This document shows, piece after piece, positions 22,755 through 35,321 of a stretch of DNA of 64,000 nt. The notes beneath the pieces were generated by a model that made no database searches, had not been told where the DNA came from, and was given only the letters and a program-made list of their open reading frames with translations. The stretch's first letter is position 1. Each line of letters begins with the position of its first letter. The DNA lies in the NCBI GenBank assembly GCA_963995525.1, contig OZ023214.1, positions 32,432,387 to 32,496,386 on the forward strand, written 5' to 3'. The position numbers and the translations under genes were made by a program. This stretch comes from Escarpia spicata. Taxonomy: Eukaryota; Annelida; Polychaeta; Sabellida; Siboglinidae.

Positions 22755-25700
22755 CACAATCACAATACTTTATTGTCCCTTGTGAGGGAAATTCATTTGG
22801 AGTGTAGAGCAGCATATTAAGACATATAAAACAAATGTACATGCAATATACACAATGTAAAAATAAAAAGAGTAAAAGTAATAAAAGTTATATCAGTTAA
22901 ATAAATATGTTAAATAAGTTAAATAAATTACAACAGTTTAAAAAAAGTTAAGTTAAATTGAGAAAGAGATGGAGGGGAACGAAGAGATGGAGGGGAACGA
23001 AGGTCAGTTACTCATTCATTGGTCTTATTGACGAGGGGACAAAAGAGTTTCGAGTGTGGTTCAATTTGCAATGAGGGAGTTGAAAGCGGCGGCCAGAAGG
23101 AAGTAGTTTATAGCATGGAAACAGGGGATGTTCGGGGTCTGAGGAGACGTTCCTCCCCTTTCTCTCTGCCTGTTGCCTGTATAGATCCTCTAGACTGGTC
23201 TGCTTTATGCACACCACCTTGCCACTAACCCTGACTGTTTCGTGCCAGAGTGTTGCCGCCGTACCACACAAGAAACCCAAATGTAATAGAGCTTTCTATG
23301 TAGCATCTGTAGAAGGTTTGTAGAACATGTGTGCTGACACTGAGTGACCTGAGCTTGCGTAAGAAATAAAGTTTTTGCAGGCACTTTCTGCTAATTAACG
23401 CTATATTTTCACCAAATGTGAGCTTTGCATCTATGATAGTGCCGAGATACTTGTATTCATCTACTCTCCTAACACACTCTCGGTTAATGAATAGTCTCTT
23501 GGGAGAAGTAGGATTTTTCCTAAAATCTATTATGAGTTCTTCAGTTTTACGAACGTTCAGGTCTAGGAAATGATTGCCCCACCACACTGTGAAATCAGCT
23601 ACTGCGCACGCGCACACTTGATCAGAGCCGGATAGGTCGACGATAGCTGTGTCATCGCTGTATTTAATGAAATTGACGCTCTCCTGGCTGCTACGACAGT
23701 CGTCTGTGTAAAGTGTGAACAGAACAGGGGAGATCACAGAGCCCTGGGGGACACCAATGAAAGTGATGAGTGAGCTCGAAACAGCACCATTATAGCGCAC
23801 TACTTGCGTACGCTCAGTAAGAAACTGGTTTACCCACAAGATGATGTGTGGGTTCACATGCATATTGACAAGTTTTCTCATCATGATGTGTGGCTGGATG
23901 GTGTTGAAAGCCGACGAAAAGTCAATAAAGACTATCCTGGCAAACGACTTGGGCTTTTCCAGGTGAGTATACACATTATGACATAGAGTGAGGACTGCAT
24001 CCTCCACACCTCGATCGTGTTTATACGCAAATTGAAGGGGATCCAGTTGATCCCCAACATGCTGCAGGAGAGGACGAAGTACGAGTCGTTCAAAGCACTT
24101 CATGACGATTGAGGTAAGCGCCACTGGGCGGTAGTCGTTGAGAACAGATGGCACAGGTTTCTTGGGGACAGGACAGATGACTGACGATTTCCAGGCCGGG
24201 GGGGGGGGCGATGCTGCTTCAGAGACCAGTTGAACAGGATGCTGAACAGTGCACCCAGCTGAGCATGGCACTCCTTGAGGACCCGACCACTGACGTTGTC
24301 AGGCCCAGCTGCCTTGTGAGGATTAACGTGCTTGAAGATCTTACTGACGTCATCAGGAGTTGTTTCTAGGGTATCATCCTCAGTGACCTGAGACTCAATA
24401 TCATCCACCGCCTCCTGACGCTCACGTGAGAAGTCATGCCGGTCAAAACGCCCAAAGAAGGAATTCAAGTCCTCAGCGAACTTGACACTCTCTTCCGCTG
24501 ACTCTGAGGTTTGTATGACACGTTTGCCGGACTCAACACCAGACAGAGTTTTTAGTCCCTGCCATGCCCTGCGCATATTGCCGTATTGGAACAGGCGTTC
24601 AAGTTTGTCCTTGTATTCTAGTTTAGCGTCCCTGATCTGCTTTTTAGAGTACACTGGATCCTTTTTGCTTCAGTGCGGTTGTTAGACATGAAAGCTCTCT
24701 TCTTCTCGTTGATTATGTTTTTCAGTTCTTTACTCACCCACGGTTTGTTATTTGAGAAGATTTTCACAGTCTTTGTATATCTTGATATAGTCTGCGACGA
24801 CATCAACTGCTTCTTCAAGCGAAGAACTGGATTCAATAAAACCATCCCACAAAGTACAGTCAAAACACCCCCTGAGGGCGTCGACTGAGTTCAAGTCCCA
24901 CGTTTTTACAGTTTTCTGCACTGCTTTCTGTCTCTGAAGTTTAGTTCTACATGTCGGGATCAAATGTACCACATTGTGATCAGCTGTACCGAGTGCCATC
25001 TTCTTCACGGGCTTGTACGCGTCCTTAATGTTGCCATAACAGAGATCCAGGGTGTTACTACCGCGTGTCTGACAAGTCACGTACTGCTGGTAAACAGGCA
25101 ATGTTTTGTCTAGTCGGCAGCTATTGAAATCTCCAAGTATTATGTTAGGCGAGTCTGGTGGCATTGTCTCACGCCTGTGCACACAGCTAGTGATTGCATC
25201 AGCTGCGCGTGCAACATTAGCTGACGGTGGCACATAGACCAGAGTTTAAAATAGCTGTCCGAACTCTCTGGGTAAATAGGTCGGACGCAGCGACACTGAC
25301 AATAGCTCCACGTCCGGGGTACACACTTCTTCCCTCACGATGACAGACTAACACCAGCGCTGGTTAATGTACACACAGATCCCCCCACCCTGTGATTTGC
25401 CACTCAGCTTTTTGTCCCGGTCCAATCTCACTGGGGTACCAAAGCCATCAACGTAAAGTTCACTGTCCGGCAATGTTTGATCTAACCAGGTTTCAGTCAG
25501 ACATATCAAACAAGCTTCTTTATAGGCCCACTGTAGCGCAACATTGGCCTGAAGTTCGTCAATTTTCGAACGTAACGATCGGACATTAGCTAACATGATA
25601 GAGGGCAGGGGGAGGGTGCGTACCTTTTTTTTCAGTCTCTGGCGAACGCCGCCTTTCTTGCCCCGCTTGCGTCGCGGGTGGTTCCTATTGTTAGTGTCCG

Positions 25701-26015
25701 AGAGCAATGTAGTCATTTAAATTCAGGAGTGGACCAGAAAGATTGTCAGTGACACTGGGTCGCAAGGCCAACAGCGCGTCACGTGAATAAGTCTTGAATC
25801 TGCTATCTTGCCAAATCGGTTCATCACTCACACACACAACGAGTAAAATGGTTAATAAAACTGCCAAAACTTTGGTTGTTCTGCCGCACAACATCTTCAT
25901 ATTATTTCTCGACGAACATATATGAAGTCCTTCAGTTAAAACTAACGAAAAACGATCAACAACACAGAGGCTAAACGCAAACACCCCAGGTCGCCACAAC
26001 AGCGCCCTCTGTCTT
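22755..26015 (-). mobile_element. Non-LTR retrotransposon (Rex1/Babar-like), near full length
   Basis: About 3.2 kb on the minus strand, from a 5' end near 26010 to a 3' end with an ACAATAAAGTATTGTG tail and ATTGTG microsatellite at about 22755-22785. One ORF encodes endonuclease then reverse transcriptase, which fits the length and single-ORF layout of Rex1-type LINEs; the clade name is tentative. Part of the same 3' region (to about 23690) recurs at 38733-39731, inserted in another LINE, showing the family has been mobile here. Confidence 0.8.
23225..25905 (-). pseudogene. Frameshifted endonuclease-reverse transcriptase ORF of the LINE
   Basis: The reading frame passes through several segments. 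An N-terminal part (25691-25905) shifts into the endonuclease part (25348-25716; IMLANVRSLRSKIDEL, CLTETWLD, GGGICVYIN), then 24748-25233 (IILGDFNSC, ADHNVVHL), 24618-24863, 24100-24654 (NPHKAAGPDNVSGRVLK) and 23225-24271. The last is the reverse transcriptase, with NDYRPVALTS, FIDFSSAFNTIQ, GVPQGSVISP and a catalytic YSDD at residues 204-207 of that segment. Breaks between segments, one at a run of G near 24197, show the copy is dead. Confidence 0.85.
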
Positions 26016-27584
26016 AATGTCTTAATGGGAGTGTCCTTGAGTCGACCTTCACATGTATGTAAATTAGTTCAATTTGTACATTTGTACATGCGCATGTGGT
26101 CAAAATAAATCTCTGTTTGTCATAACCCTATTGGGCGACGCTGCCGTCTTATGACTTCTGCTGTTTCTGGGTGTTTTCCTACGGCGTCGATGGTGCCTTC
26201 TTTTCGTTTCATAAAAGTAAAGTATTATTCACTTTATTCTTTGAACCAAGTATTTTTTTATTTAGAAAACCAATCCCAAGCACAAATATGTGTTAATGTT
26301 TTGGGTAAATATCTTAAGCATGACTTAATTATCAACGCTAAGGATATAAAACTATTGAAACGTCAGTTTTTTTTAGGTGTACGTTGTAGGCAGTAGCGTC
26401 GCGAGTACTAAACTTATAATCTTGTTTAAAATTCAAAATGCACGATGCACATAATTAGTCAGGTAGATTTATAGCGATACAAAGGCGGTGCCTAAATTAC
26501 ACCGCTTACTCTCAAAACGTCGCTCCAGTTCATGATTCGTTATACGACAATGTCCTTAATATTCAACAAATTTCTAAATATTCAGCATTCGACTTCGCAA
26601 ATAGCGCCATCGAAAAACAAACGTACATGCGCGCGCATTCTTTTTTTATTCTTAATCGGACCAATGGTCAGCAAATGGGGCGTGGATTAAAGTTCAGGTT
26701 AGTTTTTTATAAGTTAATCGCAAAGACGCTTTCGGTCGAGAGCCCGAAGCTGTAGTCAGTGCACCATTGCCCTTCACAAGTATAGCAATAATGCATTTGT
26801 TGTTATTCGCAAATAATAATTACAAGTTTACATCCACCCATGGAGCAACATACCAAAGGAAACTGTTATCGTCATTACAACAGTTTGATCTTACACTCGT
26901 TCCCGCTGATCATTCAGTTATTGCTGTCGTTATGGCTCCACACAGCCGATGAATAATATCCAGGTAAAACGAACATAGCGTAACGGTGGCTCCGTCTGGA
27001 GAGTATTGCACTACTTATCCCACTGAAAACGTATGTAATTTGGATCAGTTTCCAGCGGTTCAAAGAATGAGGCCAGTGGACCGTGGTACCTAGGAGGAGA
27101 TGCACTGACAATCCTTACAAATAACCTATTATTACCTAGATTGCTTAACAACTTATTGCTAATCGTATTTTATATATTGTATTACTGTTTATTGCATTGA
27201 TGCTTTATGAATGCAATCTCTATATAACGCTGTATACAGCCATTAGGAATGCTCAAAGTGCTTTTCACTTCACTCCGTGGAAGTTCTGTTCAATCGAACA
27301 CCATCTCGATTTTTCTGGGAAGCGTTCAATGACTCCGCAGTGACTGCTAGATCACGAATCTTTCACCTGAATCCACCACGTATAGCCAGGTAATGCTGTC
27401 TACAGCGACTGAACTGAGGCAACGTGGAGAGAACGAACTTGTTCACGATTCAACCATTTCAAACATTGGTCTGACGTGCAAACCGCAGCGTTGTTTTAGT
27501 CCCCGCACTAGTTTCGTTTTTGTTAAGTTGTAAGTGTTATAATTACGTTGCTCTCAACTATCACTCCGGCAGTGAAATGCTTTT
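26016..27584. other. Intergenic stretch with one short dispersed repeat
   Basis: No gene signals. The segment 27226-27335 is a minus-strand copy of the short repeat seen at 21735 and 33715. The rest is AT-rich and unassigned. Confidence 0.5.
27226..27335 (-). repeat. Short dispersed repeat, copy 2
   Basis: Shares the ATGCTCAAAGTGCTTTTCAC and TTCAATCGAACACCATCTCG blocks with the copies at 21735-21850 and (inverted) 33715-33840. Confidence 0.6.
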
Positions 27585-27700
27585 TTTAGGGTGACCTAGC
27601 AGTAAGGTCCGGACAAAGTTTTTTTGCAGTTTATATATCTTTGAAGTGTCCTTATAAGGAATCCGAATGATGCCACCCTGGCACCTTAGGCATTTTTTTT

Positions 27701-27880
27701 AATATGCAAATTAGTGTCGCCATTACCAGATATTATGTTTTTGGTAATGTTTGCAAAAGGATACAACACTCCAGTACACTCAAAATATGCAAATTAGTGT
27801 CGTCATTACCAGATATTATGTTTTTGGTAATGTTTGCAAAAGGATACAACACTCCAGTACACTCAAAATATGCAAATTAG
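27701..27880 (+). repeat. 83-bp tandem repeat carrying ATGCAAAT octamers
   Basis: Two complete and one partial copy with an exact 83-base period, nearly identical to each other. Each begins AATATGCAAATTAG. Further octamer copies lie in the arms at 28027 and, inverted, at about 29570. Confidence 0.9.
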
Positions 27881-28217
27881 GTGCTGCCGTTTGCAATATA
27901 TTGAATCTTGCACATGTCGCAGCATATGCTTAATAGCAAAACAAGTGAAGTGTCTACCCGCGTTATGATGTTATACAATATCGATGAGAACATTGAGATA
28001 GTAATTATGCCAACCAGTTTCCACTTAATATGCAAATTAGTAGCAGCCATTGAGACAAATCGATGTTTTGTCAATATCGATCTTCGGAACTATTTATGAC
28101 AGCGTGCCAAGATCAATGGTTGATAAACATGGGGAAATGCGAATCACATATCCAAAGTCTATGCTGAAGAAGAAACTTCAAGTGGGCGAGTCTTCCATGT
28201 TGACATGAGAAGCAGAG

Positions 28218-28914
28218 TTGACGATTATTGGTGGATGTACCATCATGTGGATCATACATTTGCCTAGTATGGAAACAGTCGATAACTTCACTAACAGTTT
28301 CTGCTTCTACGCGCTTACAAAAAGCGCCAACGGAGATGTTTACCTCATATTCGATAGTTACTATGACTTCAGCATCAAAAGTGGAACCGGGTCAGCTCGA
28401 GGTAATAACCATGCAACCAGACGACACTGACCCAGTCCTCAGACTCCATCCCAGAAAATTGTGACTGGAAACAAACTTCAGTTAATAGACTATATTATAT
28501 AAGCTGCTTGTCGAAATGGGACACACTGAAATGCTACCAACTATAAACAAGCTTGTTATAACTGGTCGGAGCCCTGTCCCCGAAGAACTATTTCATGGTA
28601 TTTTATTAAACCAAAATGATCTTCAAACTACACACGTAGAAGTAATTAAACGTGATCATATTTCAACAAATGACACAAGTAGTCCATGCTGGAGCAACAG
28701 CATTAACACCATATGCGATGACACCGATGTGTTCGTCCTGCACCCCCATTACAACGCAGAACTCAGTCTTACCTGCAGACTTACAATGGAGTGCACCACT
28801 CCAGATCGGACAGTGATAGACACTGCAGCGAGTACATTGCTAAATGCTATGCTGGAAAGAAGACCAAAACATGTAGGACGTTCGTTAGAAGGTCTGGTGA
28901 CGAAAGATGGGTAA
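28218..28914 (+). pseudogene. Decayed transposon-borne ORF with DTDVF motif
   Basis: Two frames carry coding traces. The first (28218-28430) reads CTIMWIIHLPSMETVDNFTN and GDVYLIFDSYYDFSIKSGT. The second (28516-28914) reads KLVITGRSPVPEE and ICDDTDVFVL (residues 67-75), then LTMECTTPDRTVID. From memory, this order matches a repetitive invertebrate and fish protein family with a DxDTDVxxL signature resembling PIN/flap-nuclease-like folds; the enzymatic role is not established. Frames are shifted and incomplete, so it is a dead copy. Confidence 0.55.
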
Positions 28915-29800
28915 ATCGAAGGTGACAACAACACCGGAACTAAAAACTCTTCCCCAATAACATAGGACTTTGAGGAAAATATTCGTCGGGCCCACTTCAA
29001 GACAGCTTGATTCCACACCTCCACTACTGGATACCACGAAGTACGAACGGACACATGATGAAGCAACATAATCATAAACGACAGTCACATTGCCATTTAG
29101 TGTCAATCTCATTCCACCTGAAATTCTTGAATTACTCAGATGTGGACGTTAATCAGAAAAACCATGTCGTTCTGCACTGTGTCAGTGATGTGCAGCTCCT
29201 TTATCACGTTCGTTGTGTTGTGTCTGTCGAGCAGAGATTGACTCTCAAAATGAAAATACACGAGTTGCTGCCCCTAGCGTAGATAGCGGTATACTTGACT
29301 TTTAAAGCCTATGCCTGCATTTCACCAGCTTTGACTTAATGAAAGTTATGTACATTTCGTTTGAGATGCTATCATGTACACTTCAAAAGTTATTTAAAGG
29401 TGATGGTAGCTTTATAAAAAATTTAAGAGTGTTTGAATACCAGTGTGCAAATCACCTTTTGGATGGCACCATCACATTTCCTGACCCTGTGAACATGGGT
29501 TTAGACACCTCATTTGAAACGCTGCCATAAATATTGACAAACATCGATTTGTTTCAATGGTTGCTGCTAATTTGCATATAAATTGGAGAATGGTTGGCAG
29601 GTGGACTAGTATCTGATAGTCTTCGTCAACAATGTATTCCTCAAAACGCAGGTAGACACTTCATCTGTTTTGCTGTCAAGCATATTTACTGCGATATGTG
29701 TAAATTCAATACCATACTTCTTTATAAGGACCCCCAAAGACATAGAAATTGAAAAAAACTTTGCCCCGGACGTTGGCCTGCTGTCCGACTATATGATCCA

Positions 29801-30260
29801 GAAATCCAGGATGGTACCGATATTGTGGTCCTGGTCTAATATCCTGTTCCTGATAGTGGTCTTCGATTTTGTTCCCCTTTTCCTTCCGTCACACATCGTG
29901 CCTCATCCATTTCCAGTCTTCCACATATCGTTCCCGTTTTACACGCCACTAGCCAATCAGTCCAATGACCTCTACCCACATTCCTCACACCTCAGTTGCG
30001 GTCGTCTTCCTCCCGTTCTACCCTCCACTCTGATCGAATCAACTATGTTCGCTAATCGCTCGTAATTTGTTCTGTGTGCCCAGCCCACCTTATCCAAATC
30101 ATCAACAGCTTCTTTTCGAAATCCCACTTCCCACTCACACCGAGTGCACCTTCACACCACTTTGTTCGCTCAAATCTCCCCATTTAGCCCATGTCTACTC
30201 GTTCACCCACGCTGTTCTTCTCACCAAGTTATGTCCGACAACGTGTAGTTTCACTTAATG
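29801..30260. other. Intergenic, pyrimidine-rich
   Basis: CT-rich unique sequence between the long-TIR element and the mariner. No features recognised. Confidence 0.5.
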
Positions 30261-30425
30261 TACGAGGGGCAGTCCAAAAATAAGTTTACAAGGCACATAA
30301 CGTCACTGAAACGGAGGCTAGACTGGTCGGATTTGATAGCAGAGAAATTATTACTTTTAGTTGGAAACTTTGTGTCAGGTGGCAGCACTGTACAGCGCAT
30401 GTGTGGTGACAGCCATCACTTAAAG

Positions 30426-30766
30426 ATGGCGACTCGACTGGAGCATTGGTCCAAAGAGGAGGTCCGTGCAGTAATTCGTTTTTTGATTGCTAAGAATGTG
30501 TCTGCTGCGGAAATTCATCGTCAGCTGGTCGAAGTGTATTGAAACGAAGTGATGCATCATCTGGATGTTGCAAAGTGGTGTGCAGACTTTAGAACCGGAC
30601 GAGTCACGACAAATGATTGTGAGAGAAGCGGCAGACCCACGACAGCAAACACGCCAGACAACAAGACACGTGTTAAAACAGCAATTATGGAAAAGAGAAG
30701 AGTTACGGTGAATCAACTACAGCAAGACGACTTTGAATTGAATGAACGTTTATTCAGAACATTGAT

Positions 30767-30814
<48 letters not shown>

Positions 30815-32239
30815 CAAAACAAGTTTAACTATAATACAAGTTTAGTTATAATACAAGTGATAATATACAATGTTTGAAGGGGATAAATACGAAGTCATTG
30901 ACTTTTGTGTAAAATTTACCCCTGACATATTTATATATATATACCTATATGAATACACACACATACATACATATACACACATATATACATACATATACAT
31001 AAGTACATATATATTGAGACATCGATATTATATTAATTGAATTTGCTATTTATCTAACCATCTAGCTACAATTATTGAAAACATGTAATGGAATATGTGC
31101 ATGTTCAAAATTTTAAATATATGATAAGTACACATCTTAACACATTGTAGTTTCCTCAATGGCATGATTATATTTGTGTATGATTTTGTTTAGATTTCCA
31201 CAACCAGATATTTCTTAAATAAAAGATTATTGTATTTACGCTCAAATTCAGTAATAGTATTAGTAGTTTTTAAATGATCACAGAGAATTCCATAGTTCCG
31301 CTCCTTTTACACAAAGATACATTGATCGCATGGTAGAACATACTCTGTCGTTCTAAGTCATGATTAGCTCGCATTGAGTGTGCTATTTCCCGTCTAGTAA
31401 ACAAACACTGAATATTTGATGGCAAACAGCTGTAGTAAGCTTTGTACATAAATAATAATGTTTTCAGTTCTATGATATCTGGAAATTTTAGAACACGTAA
31501 TTGTTGGAAAAGTGAGTTTGTATGATCCAACCGTCTTGCACCAAATATAATGCGGATTACTCTTTTTTTGTAATAAGAAAATACAGTTAATATTTGTTGG
31601 GTACGTGTTTCCCCATATCTCTGCTTAGTTTAGCTCTGCAAAAAGTGTTAGTCTGTCACATGGAATAGTTGTCAGGATTGTTGAGGAATTAGGGTTTCGC
31701 AAGGTTTGCGCGCGATGGGTCCCGCGAGCACTATCCGAAGATTACAAGACACAAAGAATGGGTTGTGCCCTGCCATTCCTTGAGCGGTATGCCGTTAGTG
31801 GCCATGGATTTCTCAAGCACATTGTCACTGGAGATGATACGTGGGTTCACCATCACACCCCGGAGACGAAACGTGCAAGCATGAAGTGGAAACATCCTGA
31901 GTCGAAAGGTGTTTTGCTTCTGCACGATAATGCTCGGCCACACTGCCACTTCGACTTGCGAACTCTGGCAGCACTTCCGGTGGGAAGTCTTGGAACATCC
32001 GCCGTACAGCCCAGATCTGGCACCGAGCGACTACCATCTCTTTCCTGCTCTTAAGGATCATGTTTGGTGACCACATATTTCAAAATGATGACGACGTGAA
32101 GACAGCTGAGAGACGGTGGTTGAACTTGCAGGACACTGAATTGTACGATGAAGGAATCGAAAAACTAGTCCAGCGTTATGACAGACGCCTAAAATGTGGT
32201 GAAACTACACTGACAAATAAAGAGTTGAGCATAGAATAA
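30426..32239 (+). pseudogene. mariner transposase pseudogene
   Basis: Starts MATRLEHWSKEEVRAVIRFL, the N-terminal HTH segment, with stop and frameshift near 30540. It continues to about 30730, is interrupted by a foreign insert, and resumes near 31645 (ELGFRKVCARWVPRALSE). The DDD triad is recognisable: HIVTGDDTWVHHHTPE, LLLHDNARPH, and YSPDLAPSDYHLF in a shifted frame. About 60 residues between KHPES and KGVLLLHDN are deleted. The C-terminus ends TLTNKELSIE and stop. Confidence 0.88.
30735..31640 (-). mobile_element. 5'-truncated LINE inserted in the mariner
   Basis: The minus-strand frame 31270-31530 reads DHTNSLFQQLRVLKFPDIIE and LKTLLFMYKAYYSCLPSNIQ, a typical C-terminal end of a LINE reverse-transcriptase protein. 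Its 3' flank (30800-30930) is the same repeat as 6780-6935, and it terminates in a (TA)n run and a TTCATTCAAT-like tail at about 30736-30812. It postdates the mariner, since it splits the transposase. Confidence 0.75.
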
Positions 32240-32379
32240 AATGTGTATTGCTTTTGTTATTTGACATATATACTCCGCAATATGTCTTGTAAATTTATTT
32301 TTGGACTCCGCTCGTATTTCCGTCATCGCCATAGTCTACAAGGGCTGGTGTTTCCTTTTAGTTTCTGATGCTTGCATAC

Positions 32380-32535
32380 ACGCATACACGCACGCACGCA
32401 CGCACGCACGTACGCGCACGCGCCTATACATACATACATACATACACACACACACACTCATACATACATACACACACGCATGCATGTACGCAAGGACACG
32501 CACGCGCGCGCGCACACACACACATGCGTGCGTGT
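32380..32535. repeat. CA/CGCA/CATA mixed microsatellite
   Basis: Complex repeat immediately 3' of the mariner. Open frames here are artefacts. Confidence 0.9.
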
Positions 32536-33930
32536 GTGGACACCTTTCTATGTTTCTCCGTACCTACTGTTAGTTTGCATTGTCCTGTGACTTTCCGTCC
32601 TGCGAATAAAAGTTGATACTACTCAGTAAAACTCGAAGACCTCATACGTTGATATCAAATTAATTGTTACAAAGTTACATTTAAAATATATTGTCGAGAG
32701 GTGTCCTCCATATAACCCATATGAACGTCCATCTTTGTATACTCCAACTGAAATTTTTATTTAGGTACCAGCCTTTCAGGGACGATCATGAGGAAAGCAA
32801 TTACACCAACTTAAGCTGTGGGTGCCCATTAGGCGTGATTGGGCAATAACACTGTTTGCCGAGACGTCCGCCCACACGTCGAAATGGTTAATTAATTGGC
32901 AATCGTGCATTGTAAGTTGTTGCGGTCTAGGGCCGTACCTACCGTGGTAAGCAGTAAACACCACCCGCGTCTTTAGTCCCGCATCCAGTTAATGGTAGTA
33001 TTTGACATTGCGCTAGGTAAACCTTTGTCGCCACGACGATACACAGGTGCGAGGGCTGTGGCAGGTAGCAGGAACCACGCAAAGCGAACGCGTGTGGCGA
33101 TTTTGGGGCAAAGTGTTATTTAAGGAATACTATAAATAGGCGAAGTGGGAGTATTCATAGTTCGGATACTCTGTTTTGGACATTTGGTGTACAATGATAT
33201 ACATGCAATTAGAGTTCGCAAATGTGTAACGAATTGCAAGTAGCCATGGGACAATTAACTAGGAAAGTTAATTATTTAAATTACAATTAACTCATTTGTT
33301 TTTTAATAAAATTAACCTCACACATTTAATCGTCAATTAAATTAAACTCCCAAATTGTTCAATTAAATTGACAATTAAGTTTCATTCAAATAACAGTTAA
33401 TTTAAATAAACTTCAATTAAATTACCAATTAACTGCACCTAAATTAACAATTGCTACACACACACAGACTAATCTTGTGTGCCCTATGGAATCCACTACT
33501 CTCAAGAAGATTACCGCCAACAAATCCCGAAGTAAGATAAAAAAGACAAACAAGAAGCCACCATTAGCAACAGGAGCCTCACACTCCAGATGGTCACGGG
33601 TTAATCCAACATGGCATCTGGCAAGCATGTCAGTGAATCATTTACATTGCACAAAAGTCTCTAAACCTGAAAGCACAACTTGAAAGAAGCACATTTCGAA
33701 AATGTTTGTTAAATATTGCTTCCCGGAGAAGTCGCGATGGTGTTCGGTTGAACAGGTCTGCCAGGGAGGAAAGTGTAAAGCACTTTGAGCAGTCCTGAGG
33801 ACTGGATACTGCGCTATAAAAGAACTTACCTGTATTTTTCTTTACCTTATTGTATTGCGGGATTTCGTCCATTTACATTTGTCCCTTGGGATTTTCTTAT
33901 TTGTGATTATGTATAGAAAAACTGCACAAT
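32530..33930 (+). repeat. ~1.4 kb dispersed repeat, uninterrupted copy
   Basis: The same sequence recurs at 37505-37715 plus 40556-41400, where it is split by a CR1 insertion. Shared landmarks are a CTGTTAGTTTGCATTGTCCT start, an ATTACACCAACTTAAGCT block, an AATTAA-rich centre (about 33270-33450) and the short tail repeat at 33715-33840. A degenerate 68-codon open frame at 33477-33683 is partly shared (41061-41282). No known element class is recognised. Confidence 0.75.
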
Positions 33931-34326
33931 CCAGATACATTTATTGCATCCCCTTGGATAGGTGATAAGAAGCAAAACAAACACAGTCAATGGGCCAATG
34001 TCCCAAAAAGTGTACAAATGGGATTCTGCAGGTCCAAAAATAAATGTTTTATTCTAAACAATTAAGTTATATTTTCTCACTGTACATATAAAGACGCGTA
34101 TGTTCCATAAATAGTTCAATGTAATATGAGTTACTTTTGTTATGACAGCTTATTGAAGTCAACATTGATTTCCATTGCGTGTACAGCGTCATCGACAACA
34201 AATTACTATACGTCGTACAATTTGAGCATTTTAAACTACATTTAAACGAAACAATCTTTTTGTGTTATCTAGTATATATGCCATTTAATAAGAATGAAGA
34301 GGTATAAGATAGCATTTAACCTGGAA
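33931..34326. other. Intergenic spacer before the tandem duplication
   Basis: AT-rich. Contains CCAATGTCCCAAAAAGTGTAC near 34000, whose reverse complement recurs at about 50520. No gene seen. Confidence 0.45.
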
Positions 34327-35321
34327 ACATTTTGTTCCCGTTATGGATACTTCGGTGATAATTTTAGCTGTGTTGTTTCATGGATAGGCTTAATTTTAAT
34401 TACTGCAGCTCTTTCAGAAACGTGTTTGGAAGTATAACTGAAACATAATCAGTAACAGAGATCAGTCATCTTTGACTATGTTAACTTTCATATGTGTCCG
34501 GGGATTGAAACTAAGCAAAGTATAGGTTAAGAAATGAACATACCTAAATGACGCTCGACACGCAATATACAGCTTGTAGTTATTTTTAGATAATGCCATT
34601 ATTCTTCATCGAAAACAAGTTAAATGTTTAGGAATACGTATTAAAACATGATTAAACATGCAACTATACACAAATATGGAGTTTGTAGTGCTTTTGTATT
34701 TCACTTCCTTAAATGGTTCTTCATTTCGTAATTATGTATGTATGTTGTTTAATAATATGGTCGACAACACGTTTGATATTTAGTCAATGAACACCAATCT
34801 ATTGTATCGATGCTGGTATTTATAAAACATTAACCAAACATGATATTAACGACACAAAATGAACAAATAACAATCAACAATAGGCCATACTAGACTGCTA
34901 ACAAGTGATGACGTTGGACACTGTGTGATGACGCTGGACACGGGTTGGGCAGAACTGACTCAAAGAACATTGGTGTTTCTTACAACTGAATAAACATAAT
35001 TGAAGTGGATGCATTTTTGAAGGGATCTAGGCATGCTCGTGCAACGTTTCCGATTTTATCTGGAGGTATGCCTTTATTTATTTATTATTATCATTACATA
35101 TCATCGGTAGAAGTGTAATTATATATGTATATATGAGTATGAATTTACAGTTCATGGATCCGTTGACACTGAGTTGTCACACGTGTCATATGCTCACTTA
35201 ATACAACCATATCCTTAGTGAAGGGTTTATAGGTAGAACAACCTTGTCAGAAACTCCTCCAGTATTTGCTGTATCCACTTTTTGTACTTGCCATCTGGCC
35301 ATTTATCGCTACTCGGCAACA

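Larger units (their letters stand above)
27585..29800. mobile_element. DNA element with long terminal inverted repeats (~400 bp arms)
   Basis: Left-arm blocks 27610-27665, 27890-27960 and 27957-28100 match, in reverse complement and in mirrored order, right-arm blocks 29722-29785, 29650-29715 and 29530-29650. The left arm has gained an 83-base tandem repeat (starts 27701, 27784, 27867) that the right arm lacks. Between the arms lies 1.4 kb containing a decayed coding region (28218-28914). Outer ends fade, so target duplications and superfamily could not be determined. Confidence 0.75.
30261..32316 (+). mobile_element. mariner (Tc1/mariner superfamily) element, inactive
   Basis: TA target duplication at 30261-30262 and 32315-32316. 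The left terminus reads CGAGGGGCAGTCCAAAAATA. The right terminus, read inward on the other strand, is CGAGCGGAGTCCAAAAATAA, and both continue TTTACAAG. Inside are remnants of a mariner transposase. It is interrupted by a LINE 3' fragment (about 30735-31640) and has an internal deletion. Confidence 0.9.
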
